A stretch of 64,000 nt of DNA, taken from Phaseolus vulgaris. Its lineage: Eukaryota > Streptophyta > Magnoliopsida > Fabales > Fabaceae. This document shows, piece by piece, positions 50,751 through 63,622 of the stretch (its first letter is position 1; each line of letters starts with the position of its first letter). The stretch covers positions 480,811-544,810 of the forward strand of contig NC_023758.2 in NCBI RefSeq assembly GCF_000499845.2, given 5' to 3'. The notes below the pieces were generated by a model. That model saw only the letters and a list, made by a program, of their open reading frames with translations, had not been told where the DNA came from and searched no databases. Both the position numbers and the translations under genes were made by a program.

Positions 50751-51061
50751 TGTTGGAGATCACACATCGACTAGAGATTAGAGCCTTTTTATTCTATATA
50801 AGTGGGTACAACCTTCAACCTCATGAGCCGGTTTTATGGGGTTGAGTTAGGCTTAAAGTCCACTTCTTAACATGGTATCAGAGTCATTTCGAGTCTATCC
50901 TAGTGAGTATTTGTGTTGGTAGTCTCGGCGTGAGGGATTGTGTTGGAGATCCCACATTGACTAGAGATTAGAGTCTTTCATTCTATATAAGTGGGTGCAA
51001 CCCTCAACCTCATGAGTCGATTTTATGGGGTTGAGTTAGGCTTAAAGTCCACTTCTTAATA
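50751..51061 (+). mobile_element. TRIM (miniature LTR retrotransposon)
   Basis: Two direct repeats of about 121 bp (50751-50871 and 50941-51061) begin TGTTGGAGATC and end TTAACA or TTAATA. They differ at about ten positions. Directly after the first comes TGGTATCAGAG (50872-50882), the primer-binding site complementary to the 3' end of initiator tRNA-Met. Only about 69 bp separate the repeats, ending in a purine-rich GTGAGGGATTG that may be the polypurine tract. No coding capacity. A clean 5-bp target duplication is not evident. The LTR start recurs at 14451. Confidence 0.9.
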
Positions 51062-54000
51062 ATGATAAAAATCATTATGCTGAAGGAAAAAGACTTGCTT
51101 AATAAGGCAGCATTTTGAATTGTGGGTGTTTTTGCAAATCCTGGTAGAAGTATCTGGGGTTTGAAAACAGTAAAAATGATTGAGGCATTGACAATGTTGA
51201 ACAATGACAAGAGAGTGAGGAGCAGACAAAGATCTATGGTATGATCTTGTTTGTAGGACTTCCACTACCAACAAGATAAAAAGAAAACCATTGACTACAC
51301 AACAAAGCCAAGCACTTTGTTTTCATGCACCATTGCAAACCGTGGGCGATGGTTTTGTTTCCTCAGTAGAACACTTTTCCAGCACAGTCTTTTGCTGTCA
51401 TGTGTTGTCTTCATAAATATATACATTTTCACAATTCAGATAAATGTTTGCAGATTTTTATCTCTTCCCAACTTGTAAAAAAAACCAGCATTTTCTGTCT
51501 CTTTTTGCGACAGATGATAATCCAAATTTTATATGAAATAACAGAAGGTTCATTGTCGATGGAATAAATTAGTATTTAACCAATAAAAATAAGAGTTAAA
51601 TATATATTTTTCGTTTTTATAATGTAATGTAAAATTATTTTTTTCATGGTTCAAGCTTTATATAATGCATTTGAAAATAATTAATATATGATTCAAATTT
51701 TAGACAATGTATATATCTCTAGTATGGAAATGATATGATTGGAATGTGTTATTTTGTATGTAAAATGATTATTAGTTTTTTTTTTCAAGATTAATGGGTT
51801 GATGAAATAAAATCTCAAATTGAATTAATTTTATATACAAAATGATCTATTTCAATCATTTGCATATTACAAGCACTTTTATGGTTTAGAATTTAAGGTT
51901 TAAGATTTATGATCTAATGTTTGTCTCGAGTATTAATTTTGTGTGTTATAGTAAAGGAACGAAAAATATATTTAACCCTATAAATAATAGAAAGATATCA
52001 TTAAATTGTTTTAATATTTTCCATTGGATTTGGATGATAAAATTTATCAATTTGGGTGAAATTTATTTAATGTTTTTTCTCTCTTAATTTTTGAAGAGTC
52101 TGTAAGAATAAGAACTGTTTGAAAAATAGTATAAAAAAAAAGTATTATTAGAGTTTTTGAAAATAATACATATCTAGACAATAGAGAGTGACATGTTTTG
52201 AAATACCACTAAGTAAAGCACATCATGTGTTGGTCACTATTTATGAATTTCTTTCTTTTGGTTTTGTATGACAAGTACATGTGATATGACTATGTGACAT
52301 GAATCTTTTCTCAAACAAGAAATACTCTTCAATCTTTGAATGGATTCTCATTGATTTTGAGAGCCTTTGTTATGAAAAAAATGTTGTCAAATGAGTTTTT
52401 AAACAAAGAATATTGAAATAGTAAAACTAAAGTTGCTACCATTTTTTCTTACTTGTTACAACTTATGAGTTACTTACAAACTTGTTGTGAGTGGTTGATA
52501 TAATAACAAGTGGAGTGGAATCTAGTGCATTTGATTACTACAACTAGCTTACATTATAATTAACAATCTAACTTCATACACATGTTTAAGCAACTTACCA
52601 AGTACCAATTGTTCAATTACTAAAATGCCCTTCTTCTAAAATATGATTACCAAAATTGTAAACACTTCAATTTACATTAAATATTCCATAAAACATGTTT
52701 TTTTTTTATATTTACTTACCCCACTTCTTAATTAATGAGAACATAGAGAGATACCTTACCCCACTTCTTAATTAATGAAAAGATATATATAGATACCTAA
52801 AATACAAAATAATACTATCATATCTAAATAAAGATTTTACCAATGTTATGATATGATGATATGAAAAGAAATATAGAAAAATGATACACATAGAAATAAT
52901 TGATTTCCATGAATCATTATTTTAAACATAATTGAAGAATTTACAAAATTGTTCAAACAACCAAATTTTAATTATGCATGTATATTATTCTATAGAATTG
53001 CTTATTAACATATTTGGTTCTCCTAAATGTAAGTTCATTTTACTTTCTTATTATTTTAAAAGTTTTTAATTGTGTCCTACTCTTGTATATATACTGACAA
53101 TTTTATATAATTTTTTTTGTCAAATGGAAGAAAAAGCATTCAATTCTCTTACCTTAATTAGATAGAATAAGTTAAATTGCTATATTCTTTAAATAAAAAG
53201 ACACAATTTTTTTTTATAAATAACTAATATACTCTAAAAATAATGGAACAAATTGTATTATTTAAAATATCATGTGAAGTGTTAGTATCAAAACAATGGG
53301 ACAAATCATTAATACAAAAAAGCTATCAACTTCAAGATTGATTGCATGTGCACATGAGACTGAAGACTTTTTTACACTAATATTCTTACTACACCATAAG
53401 TGATTAGTTTTTATTGGAGTTGAAAAAAAAAAGTGTGGTGGTATTTTTATGGGGGAAAAGGAAACTCACTCTGAAATTTTACTTATGGATCACATGTGAC
53501 AAAATATGATAACAAAACACTGTTAAGGAGGGTCAAAAGTCATATCAATTCTCTTTTTGCAATTATTGTTTCATTGATTTAGTAAAAAGTAATTAGCCAT
53601 TATTGTCTTTTGAGGAGACCACTTTGCCCAGGCAAAATTATTCTCTCTTTTTTCACCTTTTTATAGTGTTGGTAATCAACACACACTTTAGATCAATGTG
53701 ACTGCAACTAAAAGCTGTGAAACCTCATAACTAATACTAACTTTTTAGGTTTTTAACCAACAAATTACTCATATTACTTCCAACCTAATCATATTACTAA
53801 GATATATACTATGTTTTGTTTATTTCAAACTTTATTTCTTTGTGTTGATTCAAAATTTGGAAAAAAGTGATCAAATAAAAACAAATGAAAACACACATCT
53901 TTGAATCTTTAATGCAAATCAAATAGTTAAATAAGAAACTTGCATACTAGATTAACCTAACTTTAAAGTTTCACAAACCAACAAACATTCACTCCTAATT

Positions 54001-55400
54001 TTTATGGACTAAACTTTACTTATACATTTTGCATTTTGTGTACTTCTTTTTGCTATGAAAATTGACATTTTACCCTATTGTCATTTGGTTAACATATTTA
54101 CCCAAGATTTTAACTTTCAGCTATCAAACCCTGCACAACAGGTTTGTTTTTGAGAGCTTACATAAAAAAAATTAAACAATATATGGTTCAATATTTACAT
54201 GAAAAATTATCATATGACACTCACATTTTTCTTTTACTTTAACCTTTTCAATAATAAAATATTATATTTATTGAGTGTGAAAACAGAATCAATTAGACTG
54301 AGCTGACTAGACACCATGTTTTAGTGAGTGAACTTAATTATTATGTCCTCTCCATATAATCTCTATTTAAGAGATCGTTGTGTTTGTAATAAAACATAAT
54401 GAAAACCTAATTAGTTGTCAGTGAACGTAAGTTGCACATTGGGGACAGAACCAAGTTAATTCCTGTGTTGTTTATTTTCTACCGTTGATTCGTGGTTGTG
54501 TGTTGATTTCGCGTGCGTTTTTTCCATCAATATTTAACTAATAAAAATAAATATAAACAATTTTTTAAATAAAATAATTAAATTTTTAGTTGTCAAAAAT
54601 GGAAGTATAAAAAAATATGATGGGAAAGTATCATCATCTTGTTTACATCCACATCCTAGCATTATAGCTTCAGTAACTGCAACATGCTCCAGTACTTGTG
54701 TATTTGTACCATACTTCCAAAAGAGTGTTACAGTTTGTACAAGTGAATGAACAATTTTACATCTAACAACTGCCCATATTTGTTTATAATTTTGGTACTA
54801 TAAGCTCTTTTTTGGGACAGAAAAAAATTAACATTCTTATCCACCCTTGCTTAAGCATTTTTTCATATATTTTTCAGCAATTTCTAATTGTTGGTACACG
54901 TTATAATGATAAACTGTACTACATCTTACCAATTGCAGTGTACTCTGGAAGTGCTATATTATGAAATTATACATTGGTATTTCGTTTATTTATGTTTTTA
55001 AGATAAATATGTACTAAAACCACAAGAAAAAAGGCCGATATAATTCAATTTAATTAGATTTTTCAACAATTGCTTTTATCAGTAAAATCTGTAGCATCAA
55101 TAGCTGAAACAAGACAATGAAAAAATGTATGATTATGTCATGATGACTCAAGACAGAAAGAAGTAAAAAGACAAAGTTCATTGTACAGGAACAAAGTGTT
55201 TGGACGTCCAAGAGAAATAAAATATTGAGATCCATAGCAAATAATAATAAATTATGAAATTTTATACAGTAGAAGACAATGTGTTTATTTGCAATTCAAG
55301 TTACAGAAAATAGCAGGTAAGATTTTGACAGAGGAAGTGGTAAAAAAATGAGGGTAGATTTGGAATATGAGTCTTGAAGTTGTGGCAGAATAGCTGATTG
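51062..55400. other. gene-poor intergenic sequence
   Basis: AT-rich, no coding frame or RNA gene recognised. A duplicated word CTTACCCCACTTCTTAATTAATGA occurs at 52716 and 52757. One stretch (54290-54545) resembles the end of an LTR. Confidence 0.5.
54290..54545 (+). mobile_element. possible 3' part of a solo copia-type LTR
   Basis: TCTCTATTTAAGAGATCGTTGTG, then TTTGTAATAAAACATAATGAAAACC, GTGAACGTAAGTTGCACATTGG, GACAGAACCAAGTTAATTCCTGTGTTG and a TTTCTACCGTTGATT end resemble the R/U5 part of many plant copia LTRs. No internal region lies alongside it. This is pattern recognition only. Confidence 0.45.
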
Positions 55401-56274
55401 ACTCCTTTTCTGCAGTATTATGTGGTTCTTAAGGATCGATGGCAACTGTTCAGTTTTCACACAGACACCCTTCAACGACCGTAGTTAAACCTCCTTAATC
55501 ACTTTCCTTCACCCTCTCCTTGACTTGTCCTCTCTCTGTTTGCTTTCTTTGTCTTCAATGAGATAGTAGGAGAAAGAGCACAACTTTGGTTGAAGGAGTT
55601 AGTGGGGCATTTTTCTTTCAGCCAAGGTAGTAGGAAAAGAAAAGTCTTTGGAAAGAACCACTTTCCGTGTGCATGTTGATCCTCATTGATTCATGTGTTC
55701 ATTTTGGAGAATTCAACTGTTTTGGTTTGGTTTAGTTTTGTTTGGCTTTCTCTTTGCCTTTTTAGATTATAATATGTGCATGGCATGACATGTTTGCCAC
55801 TTTGGGTTGTTTTGTTTATTTCTTTTCTGGGTTGGTTCACGGTTTTGTGTTGCTGTCTGACCCGGTTTCTTGTCATGTTTTGCTATGATAGTTGGAGATC
55901 TTGCCGGTGTCTTTGTCTGTTTACTGTTCTGGGACGGTTTCCTTTCATTTGCAAATGAGATCTTTGCATTTTATGGTATGAAGTGAAGGTTTTATTTTCT
56001 TTTGGAGGAAATGTGCTGAAAACTGAGAAGGAATCTTCTCTTTTTTCTAATTAAGAGTTGTTTTATGAGCGATCAGAGCTTGTGATTCTCAAACTGAACT
56101 TTGCTATGGTTTTAACTTCTGACTATGTCTTGTTAGCATTCCACATTTTTTAAAGTTTTTTTCCATGTGAGCTAATTCTTTCTGTGGAGTTTTGCTTCTC
56201 TTTCCCGTTGCTTTTCTGTGTCCCGTGAAACAAATTCAAGCTTGTGATCTAATGGATCTTGCAGAAGGGATTCT

Positions 56275-56438
56275 ATGTTCATAGTCAATATTGATCTGTT
56301 ACATCAGTAGGGAACCGAGTGACGATGCCAAACCAGCTATGGTTTGCACTGCCAATGATTTACAAGGATGGAAAGATTTTCCAAAGGGACTCAGGGTTCT
56401 TGTACTTGACGGAGATAGAAGTTCTGCTGCTGAGATAG
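56275..56438 (+). promoter_or_regulatory. upstream ORFs in the APRR2 leader
   Basis: If the exon starts at 56265 (after TTGCAG), two ATGs precede the main one. One, at 56275-56310, gives an 11-codon frame. The other, at 56325-56438, gives a 37-codon frame that overlaps the main start in another frame. Either would lower initiation at 56339. This depends on the inferred splice acceptor. Confidence 0.4.
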
Positions 56439-59400
56439 GAGAACAGCTTCAGGCCATGGACTATAATGGTGAGACTTTTTGGATCCCTTTATTTTATTTT
56501 TGGTATGTTTCACTTCCTCATCTTCCTGAAACTTTGGCATGGCTAATCTCACTTTCCTTAATTAGTGGGTAAAGTTGGTCCCCATTTTGTAGAATGGCAT
56601 CTTGTAAAGCGGCACTGCTTTAGATAGCCCTTATTTGGTTCTTTGGGAAATTGTGGAATGAGATTTTATTTCATTGAAGGTTTGAAATATTTCTAGATTT
56701 TGCCCTTCTTTCTTGATGCTTGATGTTAGCACATGTGGTATTTCTCTAGATGGTTTATTAAGGTTCAAAGCTTTTCATTTGCGCTTTAGACTATATGCCC
56801 CCAAGTGTTCTGAAGGCAGGAAGTGGTCCAAATTCTAAAGGTATTGAGGATAAAAGAATGGTCTGCTATGTCTGACTTTATCAACGAATGAATCTATTCT
56901 AATTTTAGTGGTGCATTTGGATTTTGATGGACTTCTAATTTCCAAGAGAATATGAATCAGTTGACACCAACCTAATTATAATTTGACTGACATATAATTA
57001 AATTCAAAGCATTCTTTTCATCCACTACCACACCCTTCCTTGTACATTCTTGTTATTCCTTTAGTTTCTTAAGCAAACCTGAAAATTTCTGCACAGTTTC
57101 TATCTTCTATGACGAGAATGAAGCTTTGTCAGCAATATCGAGTAGTCCTGAAGGCTTCCATGTTGCCATAGTGGAGGTAATGAACTTTTATTTTCAGTAT
57201 AAACGATGAATCATTATGTTATAGTTGTAAAATTTGAACAAAAAGTAAACAAAAAAAGGATGTTGTCTAGTATGCTAGTTTAGAATGAGGTGAATATGGA
57301 AAAGTTGGTAGTTCTCTTGCATAATGGTTAGGTGATTCCAAACATAATTTATCACCTTGTGCATTTTGCTCTAATAATATCTTGGCACTGTTTGTCTCAC
57401 TTTGGTCATGTCTATATCTTAAACTTGTAATTGATCCTTTTTACATTGTTAAAATAATTTAGCCTTTGATGATGTGATGATCTGTAACCACTGGCATTGA
57501 TCTGAATTGTAGGTGAGTACAAGCAGTAGCCTTGGAGGTTTCAAATTTCTTGAGAATGCAAAGGACTTGCCTACCATTAGTAAGCACAAATACAAGCCTG
57601 ACTCTGCTGGTTAATCTCTTGTATTTTTTATCATCAACAATTCCATTTTTATGGTGTTTACAGTCAACCGTCTAATCTGAAGTCAGCTCAAATTTATTTC
57701 CTAAAAAGGAAAATTATTGTTTCTCGCAAAACCAATTTTATTTGTCACTTATTAGAGTAATAGCAATTCTTTTTACTTAATCTCTATTTTCTCTTTTGCT
57801 TGTGTTGTGATTGTTGCTTGCTTTGGTTTTGTACGATATAACAACTTCTTTTCTTCCTTTAAGCTTTAAACAATTGAAATGGATGAATGATCTACGAGGA
57901 AGCATGACAATGGGAATATGAGAAAAAAGTTTTCTTTAAGGCTGTCTTGTGCTTGCTTTAAATTTTCTAACCAATGATACTTCTTACTTACAATTCTTCA
58001 TGCAGTGACTTCAAAGAACCAGTGCCTGAACACCACAATGAAGTGCATTGCGGTAAGATTTTGGTTTATTTGCCCTTAGTAAAGTATATGTGGATTAATA
58101 TTTGATTGTATAACACACTCATGGTTGTTGATGCATACCACTTTAATCTGTGACTATTTTGTTCTTTTTAAGCTTGGTGCCGTTGAGTTCCTCAGTAAAC
58201 CACTATCTGAGGACAAGCTCCAAAATATTTGGCAGCATGTTGTTCACAAGGTTTGTCGGCATTGGCAACATTATGATGACATTTATTGTTAGAATACAAT
58301 GAATAAAGTAGTTTTTAATGTGGTTAAATTTCATGCAGGCATTTAATGCTGGGGCAAATGGTCTGTCTGAATCACTAAAACCTGTCAAAGAATCTTTAGA
58401 ATCGGTGCTGCATCTCCAAACAGGCAATGAACAAGATAAAACTCATAAAAGGACGATGTCAATTGATTTAGAGAATGTGTCCAAGTTTGGTGATGATGAC
58501 AAAGAGCAATCTGTGTGTGATAAATATCCGGCTCCTTCAACCCCACAATTGAAACATGGAACACGTTTATTGGATGATGGAGATTGCCATGAGCAGACTA
58601 ATTTCTCAACAGAAAAAGAAAGTGGGGAACATGATGGGGAGTGCAAATCAGTCGAAGCTTCATGTGAGAATCTGAATGCTGAAAGTTCTCCTCAACCAAC
58701 TGAACCTGAGGAGACTCTGATTAAGGAGGAAGAGGATTTTGCCAATGGTTCCAAGGGCGAGAGAGCTGTTTCACCGAATCTACACAATGAAAAGTTTCTC
58801 ACCAATGCAGATGGTCATACATCTTCAAAAAAGACCGGAGTACTTCATGATTCATGTGAGATTAAAGCTAATAGGAAGAAGATGAAAGTAAGCTGAATCA
58901 GAACTACTAGTTATTTTTATCATATGCACATTTATATGATGTAAACTTCTCCCATAATTTGGAAATACCAACATTAACACTAACACTACTCTGCTCTTCA
59001 TTCTTGCCCTATAACATTTTCTTACACATGCTCATATAGTTTGGCACATGTAACTACGAATTATTTCAAAATTTTGTTTAACCTGTCAATGTTTCCAACA
59101 TGTTGTATCTGCATGCTTTGAATTATTGAAGAAAACATTGTACCAGACATTATGAAATATTAAGTGCTCCATGTTTGTCAATCTGAGAAGGGACACTTCC
59201 AATGGGATTTCCTACTGAAATAGCTTGATAGAATAGCATGGCTCTTATCATGACCTCTATTCCCTGTATGCTGTTTTAAATAGAATGTGTTGCCTGTTTA
59301 GGACAAAATTATGGAGCTTGGATCTGTAGTTGATGATCTACATACCCATAATAATTATAGAACTTGAACATGGCAGTTATTGAACTTATTAAATGTTTCA

Positions 59401-61007
59401 ACTGCATCTTATCCATGATCACTGTTATTTCACCTGAAACACTTGGATCTGCTGTCAACATAACCATTTTTACGGTTGTGCAAATGATCTCCTTGTACAA
59501 TTATCTAAAAACAGTTATTATACATGGTTTTTTGATTCAGGTAGACTGGACGCCCGAGCTGCATAAAAAATTTGTAAAGGCTGTCGAACAACTAGGTATT
59601 GATCAAGCCATTCCTTCTAGAATATTGGAGATAATGAAAGTGGAAGGTTTGACAAGGCACAATGTGGCAAGCCATCTTCAGGTCCTTATTTTACTTCTGG
59701 CTATAGTTTTGATCTCAAAGCTGCAAGATAAAATGACTGTTTTATTTTCAAAATCTTTCTGGTAGTAAAGAAAAAGCATATAGGTAAGATAAAGTAACAA
59801 CTTTATGTTGAACAGAAATATAGAATACACAAGAGACAAAGTGCACCTGGGGAAGAAGATAGAAAATGGCATAATCAAAGAGATGCAATGCAAAGGAGCT
59901 TTTATCTGCAGAGACCAATCATGGCCTACCCTTCCTATCATTCTAATCAAACCCTTTCTCCAGCTCCTATATATCCTATGTGGGGACAACCTGGAAGTCA
60001 AATGGCTGGCGTACAGATGTGGGGCTCTCCTGCATACCCCTTGTGGCATCCTACAGAAAGTTGGAACTGGAAGCCTTATCCGGGGGTAATCTTTTTATTT
60101 GGAATGAAATCAAATATGCTTTTTTGGTATGTTATGCAGAAATTATGTATGCAGTTTGATATGTGGTGACTTGATGTTTCAGATGCACGTGGATGCTTGG
60201 GGATGCCCATTGTTCCCACCTCCTCAAGCTCCTGGTTTTCCCTACAATCAAGTAAGTTTCAACAACTTAATTTGACTCCGTTTCAATGCTATTTGTATAT
60301 GTAATATACCCACATGCGCGTAATCTACCCTTGTAGTAGTTAAATTATTTGTCAAAGTGATGTTAATCTGATATTCTCATGAAACTGCAGAATATACCTG
60401 GATTGCACACACCTAAAGCAGTGGATTATAGATTCGGCATGCCACGCAGTTCCTTTGAGCATCATCCGGTAATGCAGTACTTTCCTTCCACAAAATCATC
60501 ATGAAATTTTTCTCTAGTTGAGAAATAATAAGAATTGCTATACCGAGAAAGGTATACAGATGAGTGAATCTATCAAATATTTTGTATCAAGTGTGCATTC
60601 AGATAACCACAAATCTATTTATCTAAGTACTTTGTGGGGTGCTAGATGCATTTATTGGATTTGATATGAAGCGATGTTCTTCTAGTGCTCAATGACATGG
60701 TTACTCCCTTGTTCTAATTGAATTTGTATGGCAATGTGCCATTTCTTAATGGACTTGCGTAATGTTTTGACTTTTGAACGTACAATGAGATGTTCCTGAT
60801 ACAGTGTGTTCTTCCATGCATGCATGCATGCAGGCAGAGGAGGTGGTAGACAAGGTGGTGAAAGAAGCAATTAACAAGCCATGGCTGCCATTGCCCTTGG
60901 GACTCAAAGCTCCTTGCACGGATAGTGTGTTGGCTGAGCTCTCCAAACAAGGCATATCCAGCATCCCTCTTGGCAACAAGGGTTCTTCTGCTCCAAAACC
61001 CTGCTGA
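56339..61007 (+). CDS. APRR2: pseudo-response regulator APRR2 (receiver-like domain plus GARP)
   Basis: Nuclear transcription factor related to GOLDEN2-like proteins; in several crops APRR2 affects chlorophyll and pigment. Eleven coding exons: 56339-56468, 57097-57176, 57513-57579, 58006-58052, 58173-58250, 58339-58887, 59541-59681, 59816-60085, 60183-60251, 60391-60468 and 60834-61007, giving 560 residues. The receiver-like domain spans about 17-135: LVLDGD keeps the acidic pair, but the phospho-acceptor site reads IVE (Glu70 for Asp), while LSKPLS keeps the Lys. A long acidic, Ser-rich linker (exon 6) follows. The GARP/Myb-like domain is at about 316-370 ([47 protein letters not shown]). 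A Pro/Trp-rich C-terminal region follows. The leader probably contains an intron ending at 56264, with first exon(s) upstream near 55.5 kb. Confidence 0.95.
60816..60833 (+). repeat. (ATGC)n tract at the last APRR2 splice acceptor
   Basis: CATGCATGCATGCATGCAG immediately precedes the last coding exon and replaces the usual pyrimidine tract next to the AG. A second AG six bases later (GGCAG) would shift the frame, so the first is used in the model. Confidence 0.8.
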
Positions 61008-62690
61008 AGTCTACCAATGACCCCACCACCGACTCCTACAGAGTAGAGGCTTTGATGATGATGATGATGGGGCTGGCCAGCCACTCACATGTCAACTCCC
61101 TGTTGAGTCTTGTAGTTATTTTGTTTCTCAAAATTCCCTCTCAGGTTGCAACCACAGTGGTAGATATGGCTGGAAGTTGGGACCATTTACCCCACTGCTA
61201 CACCAACCACTCATGCTGTCTCTTCTTAAGCTGCTCATTGTTAATGGTTGATATGGTATGACATGATATCAGGTACGGTCATACAACACCATGATGCAGC
61301 ACAAATGGACAATGCATTGATCCTATTCATCCCACTTGCCAAAACACAAAACTAAAATACTAAAAAAAAGGTTAAGGTATTCAGCACTCAGCAGTTTTAT
61401 GGCTCCATTTGTTGAAGCTTTGCACAAAATGTTGAGGCTCAAAATAGTAGCTGATGATTTGGGGGGTTGTAAGTGACCACTTTGGGGTCCATGTAAAATT
61501 GAATGACAGGATTTGGGGTCTTTGGTGCTGTTGAGATGGGGCCTAGTTGAGGTGTATAATAATAATAATAATAATGGAAAAGGGTAGTGAGGATAATGTT
61601 GTGAATAAAGATGAGTCCAGGCTTTGGTGGATGCTAATTCTTCCTTCCCAATTCAATTTATTCAGTCAGCTGTTTCAATTTAGTTCACATAATTCAGTTT
61701 GTGCAGCTCAGTTGTTCTTGTATTGTACCCCTTTTGGCTGGGGCCATTGTTTTTTTACTAAATTTATCATTTTAACCTTTTGGAAACACTTCCAAATTAA
61801 GGCATAAAGTGAGTTTAAGACCATCACTTTCTTTTAGGGATGGCAAATAGGCCCGTAAAATGTGGGTTGGGTTGGCCCGCTCCGCAAAGTGAGTGCGGAT
61901 TAGATTTTTCGTTCCGCTAAGGGTGGACCCGCATTCAATTTTTTTTTTTTAAAAATTCAATGATTTTTTTTTTTACTTTTTCTCTTGAAAAATTGTCATA
62001 AAAAACAAAGACATTATGATTAATACAACAATAAACATTAATTGAATGTTACATAATTCAAGTATTAACTTTTCAATATTCTTGACTTACCCAATACCTA
62101 ACATATCTATTATTATTTATTTCAAATTACATGAAAAATATCATATCCAACATCCTGTATTTTCATCTCCAAAACTAGATCAAAAAGGAGTTTCAAGAAA
62201 ATTATAACTCCAATGATCCTTGTAATTTTCGACCCCAAAATGAAAAAGAAAGAAAAAGAGAACATCATTTACTCCACTGTTGACAAAGTCAATTTTTTAT
62301 TTTTTTTGGTTTGCGGGCTTGCGGGCCAGCTCGCCTCGCCTCGCTGCTGGTCCGCACGAACTGTTGGTCATGTGGAACAAGTTAATGCGGATTAGTGGGT
62401 TGAAAAGATAATAATTATCTAACTTTTATATTAGTAAGCAAATAATGATTTTAATAGACCGCGTGTTATTTTAAAAAAGAGTGGTAGTTCAAATTAAAAT
62501 AACTTTATTTAATAGATCCAGTGCATTTTTTTTATCATAAATAATATTGTAAATCGGATAAAATTGTTATGAATGGTAAAAGTAATTTATTTTCTCCATA
62601 AGAAATATATAATTATTAATTTTCTTTTAAACGCAATTCTTAAAATTAGCGGAAACGCGAGAGCACTATATCTGTTTTCTTCTTCTTCTT

Positions 62691-62692
<2 letters not shown>
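61008..62692. other. APRR2 3' region and dispersed repeat
   Basis: Includes the 3' untranslated region and small (ATG)n and (ATA)n tracts (61050-61070 and 61556-61574). From about 61836 (TAGGGATGGCAAATAG) to about 62400 lies a stretch rich in GCGGG/CCCGC words (TTGCGGGCTTGCGGGCC near 62314). This resembles the dispersed repeat near 5000; it has no coding capacity. Confidence 0.5.

Positions 62693-62749
<57 letters not shown>
62693..62749. repeat. (TA)n microsatellite preceded by (TTC)n
   Basis: About 28 TA units, after five TTC repeats at 62676-62691. The Tyr-Ile frame through it is an artefact. Immediately downstream come long AT-rich sequences without features. Confidence 0.95.
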
Positions 62750-62753
<4 letters not shown>

Positions 62754-63379
62754 TTGTATTTATTAAAATAAATTATAAATTTATTATAATATTTTAATTA
62801 ATTATAAACTTATGTATTCGTATTTTTTTAATAATTTTCCGTAAATCTGTATTTTTAAATATTTTTTATATATTCGTATTTTTTATTTTTATTATTATAT
62901 GAATTTATATTTTTTATTTTTACTATCTAATATATATTTAAAAAATATGAATATACATAATTTTTGTATTTGTATTTTTTAATTTTTTGTTTGTATGATT
63001 TTTTAAATATATATTAGATAATAGATAAATAATTTTAAATATTTGCATTATAAGAAATATATAATTATTAATTTTCTTTTAAACGCAATTATTAAAATGA
63101 TATTATAAATAAATTAAAACACTGTTTATACTGATCCAGAGTATAGGAAGACAAAGAGAGGGCAAACATGTCATTTAAATGGATTTTCATCACACCGCGA
63201 TTTCGGGTGTTGAATGTATGATAACAAACTCAAAAGCGAAGCTAATCTTACCGTTCGAAGGATCCAACGGTTAATTTTCACAGCAATTTAGTTATTCGGT
63301 ACGTAAAATTAAAGGCAGAGATCTTGTACAACTTTATGGAAGCTGTAGAGGATCCAGCCAATGCCAGAGTGGCATTTTG

Positions 63380-63622
63380 TGTTCTGTGATTTTTTTTTTC
63401 CTTCTTCTTTTCTCATCTCTTCTCTTCTCTTCTCTTTCGTGTGAGTAACTTAATTTTGAATTTGGAATTTGCAATTCGAAATCGTCTATTTCTTCTGTAA
63501 GTTCTCGTAGCTTAGACCCTCTCATCTTTTCTCGTTCTTTATTTCTCGTTTAAGGAATCGCAGAAGTTCTTCCTTGTTAATATTCCAAGTTTTACTTTGA
63601 TGCGAATAGGGTTTGATTGCAA
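63380..63622 (+). other. probable 5' leader exon of a gene beyond the right edge
   Basis: A CT-rich stretch (CCTTCTTCTTTTCTCATCTCTTCTC) is followed by a leader-like sequence ending GATTGCAAG/GTAAGCAA, a good splice donor at about 63622. Such a layout suits a transcription start followed by a leader intron reaching the window's end. No start codon of a recognisable protein is seen before 64000. Confidence 0.4.

Noticed and set aside
50872..50882. TGGTATCAGAG as part of a tRNA or tRNA-derived SINE
   Set aside because: It is only the 3'-end complement of initiator tRNA-Met placed directly after an LTR, so it is a primer-binding site, not a tRNA gene.
58443..58646. Minus-strand open frame within APRR2 exon 6
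   Set aside because: Opposite-strand shadow of the long acidic exon; nothing recognisable.
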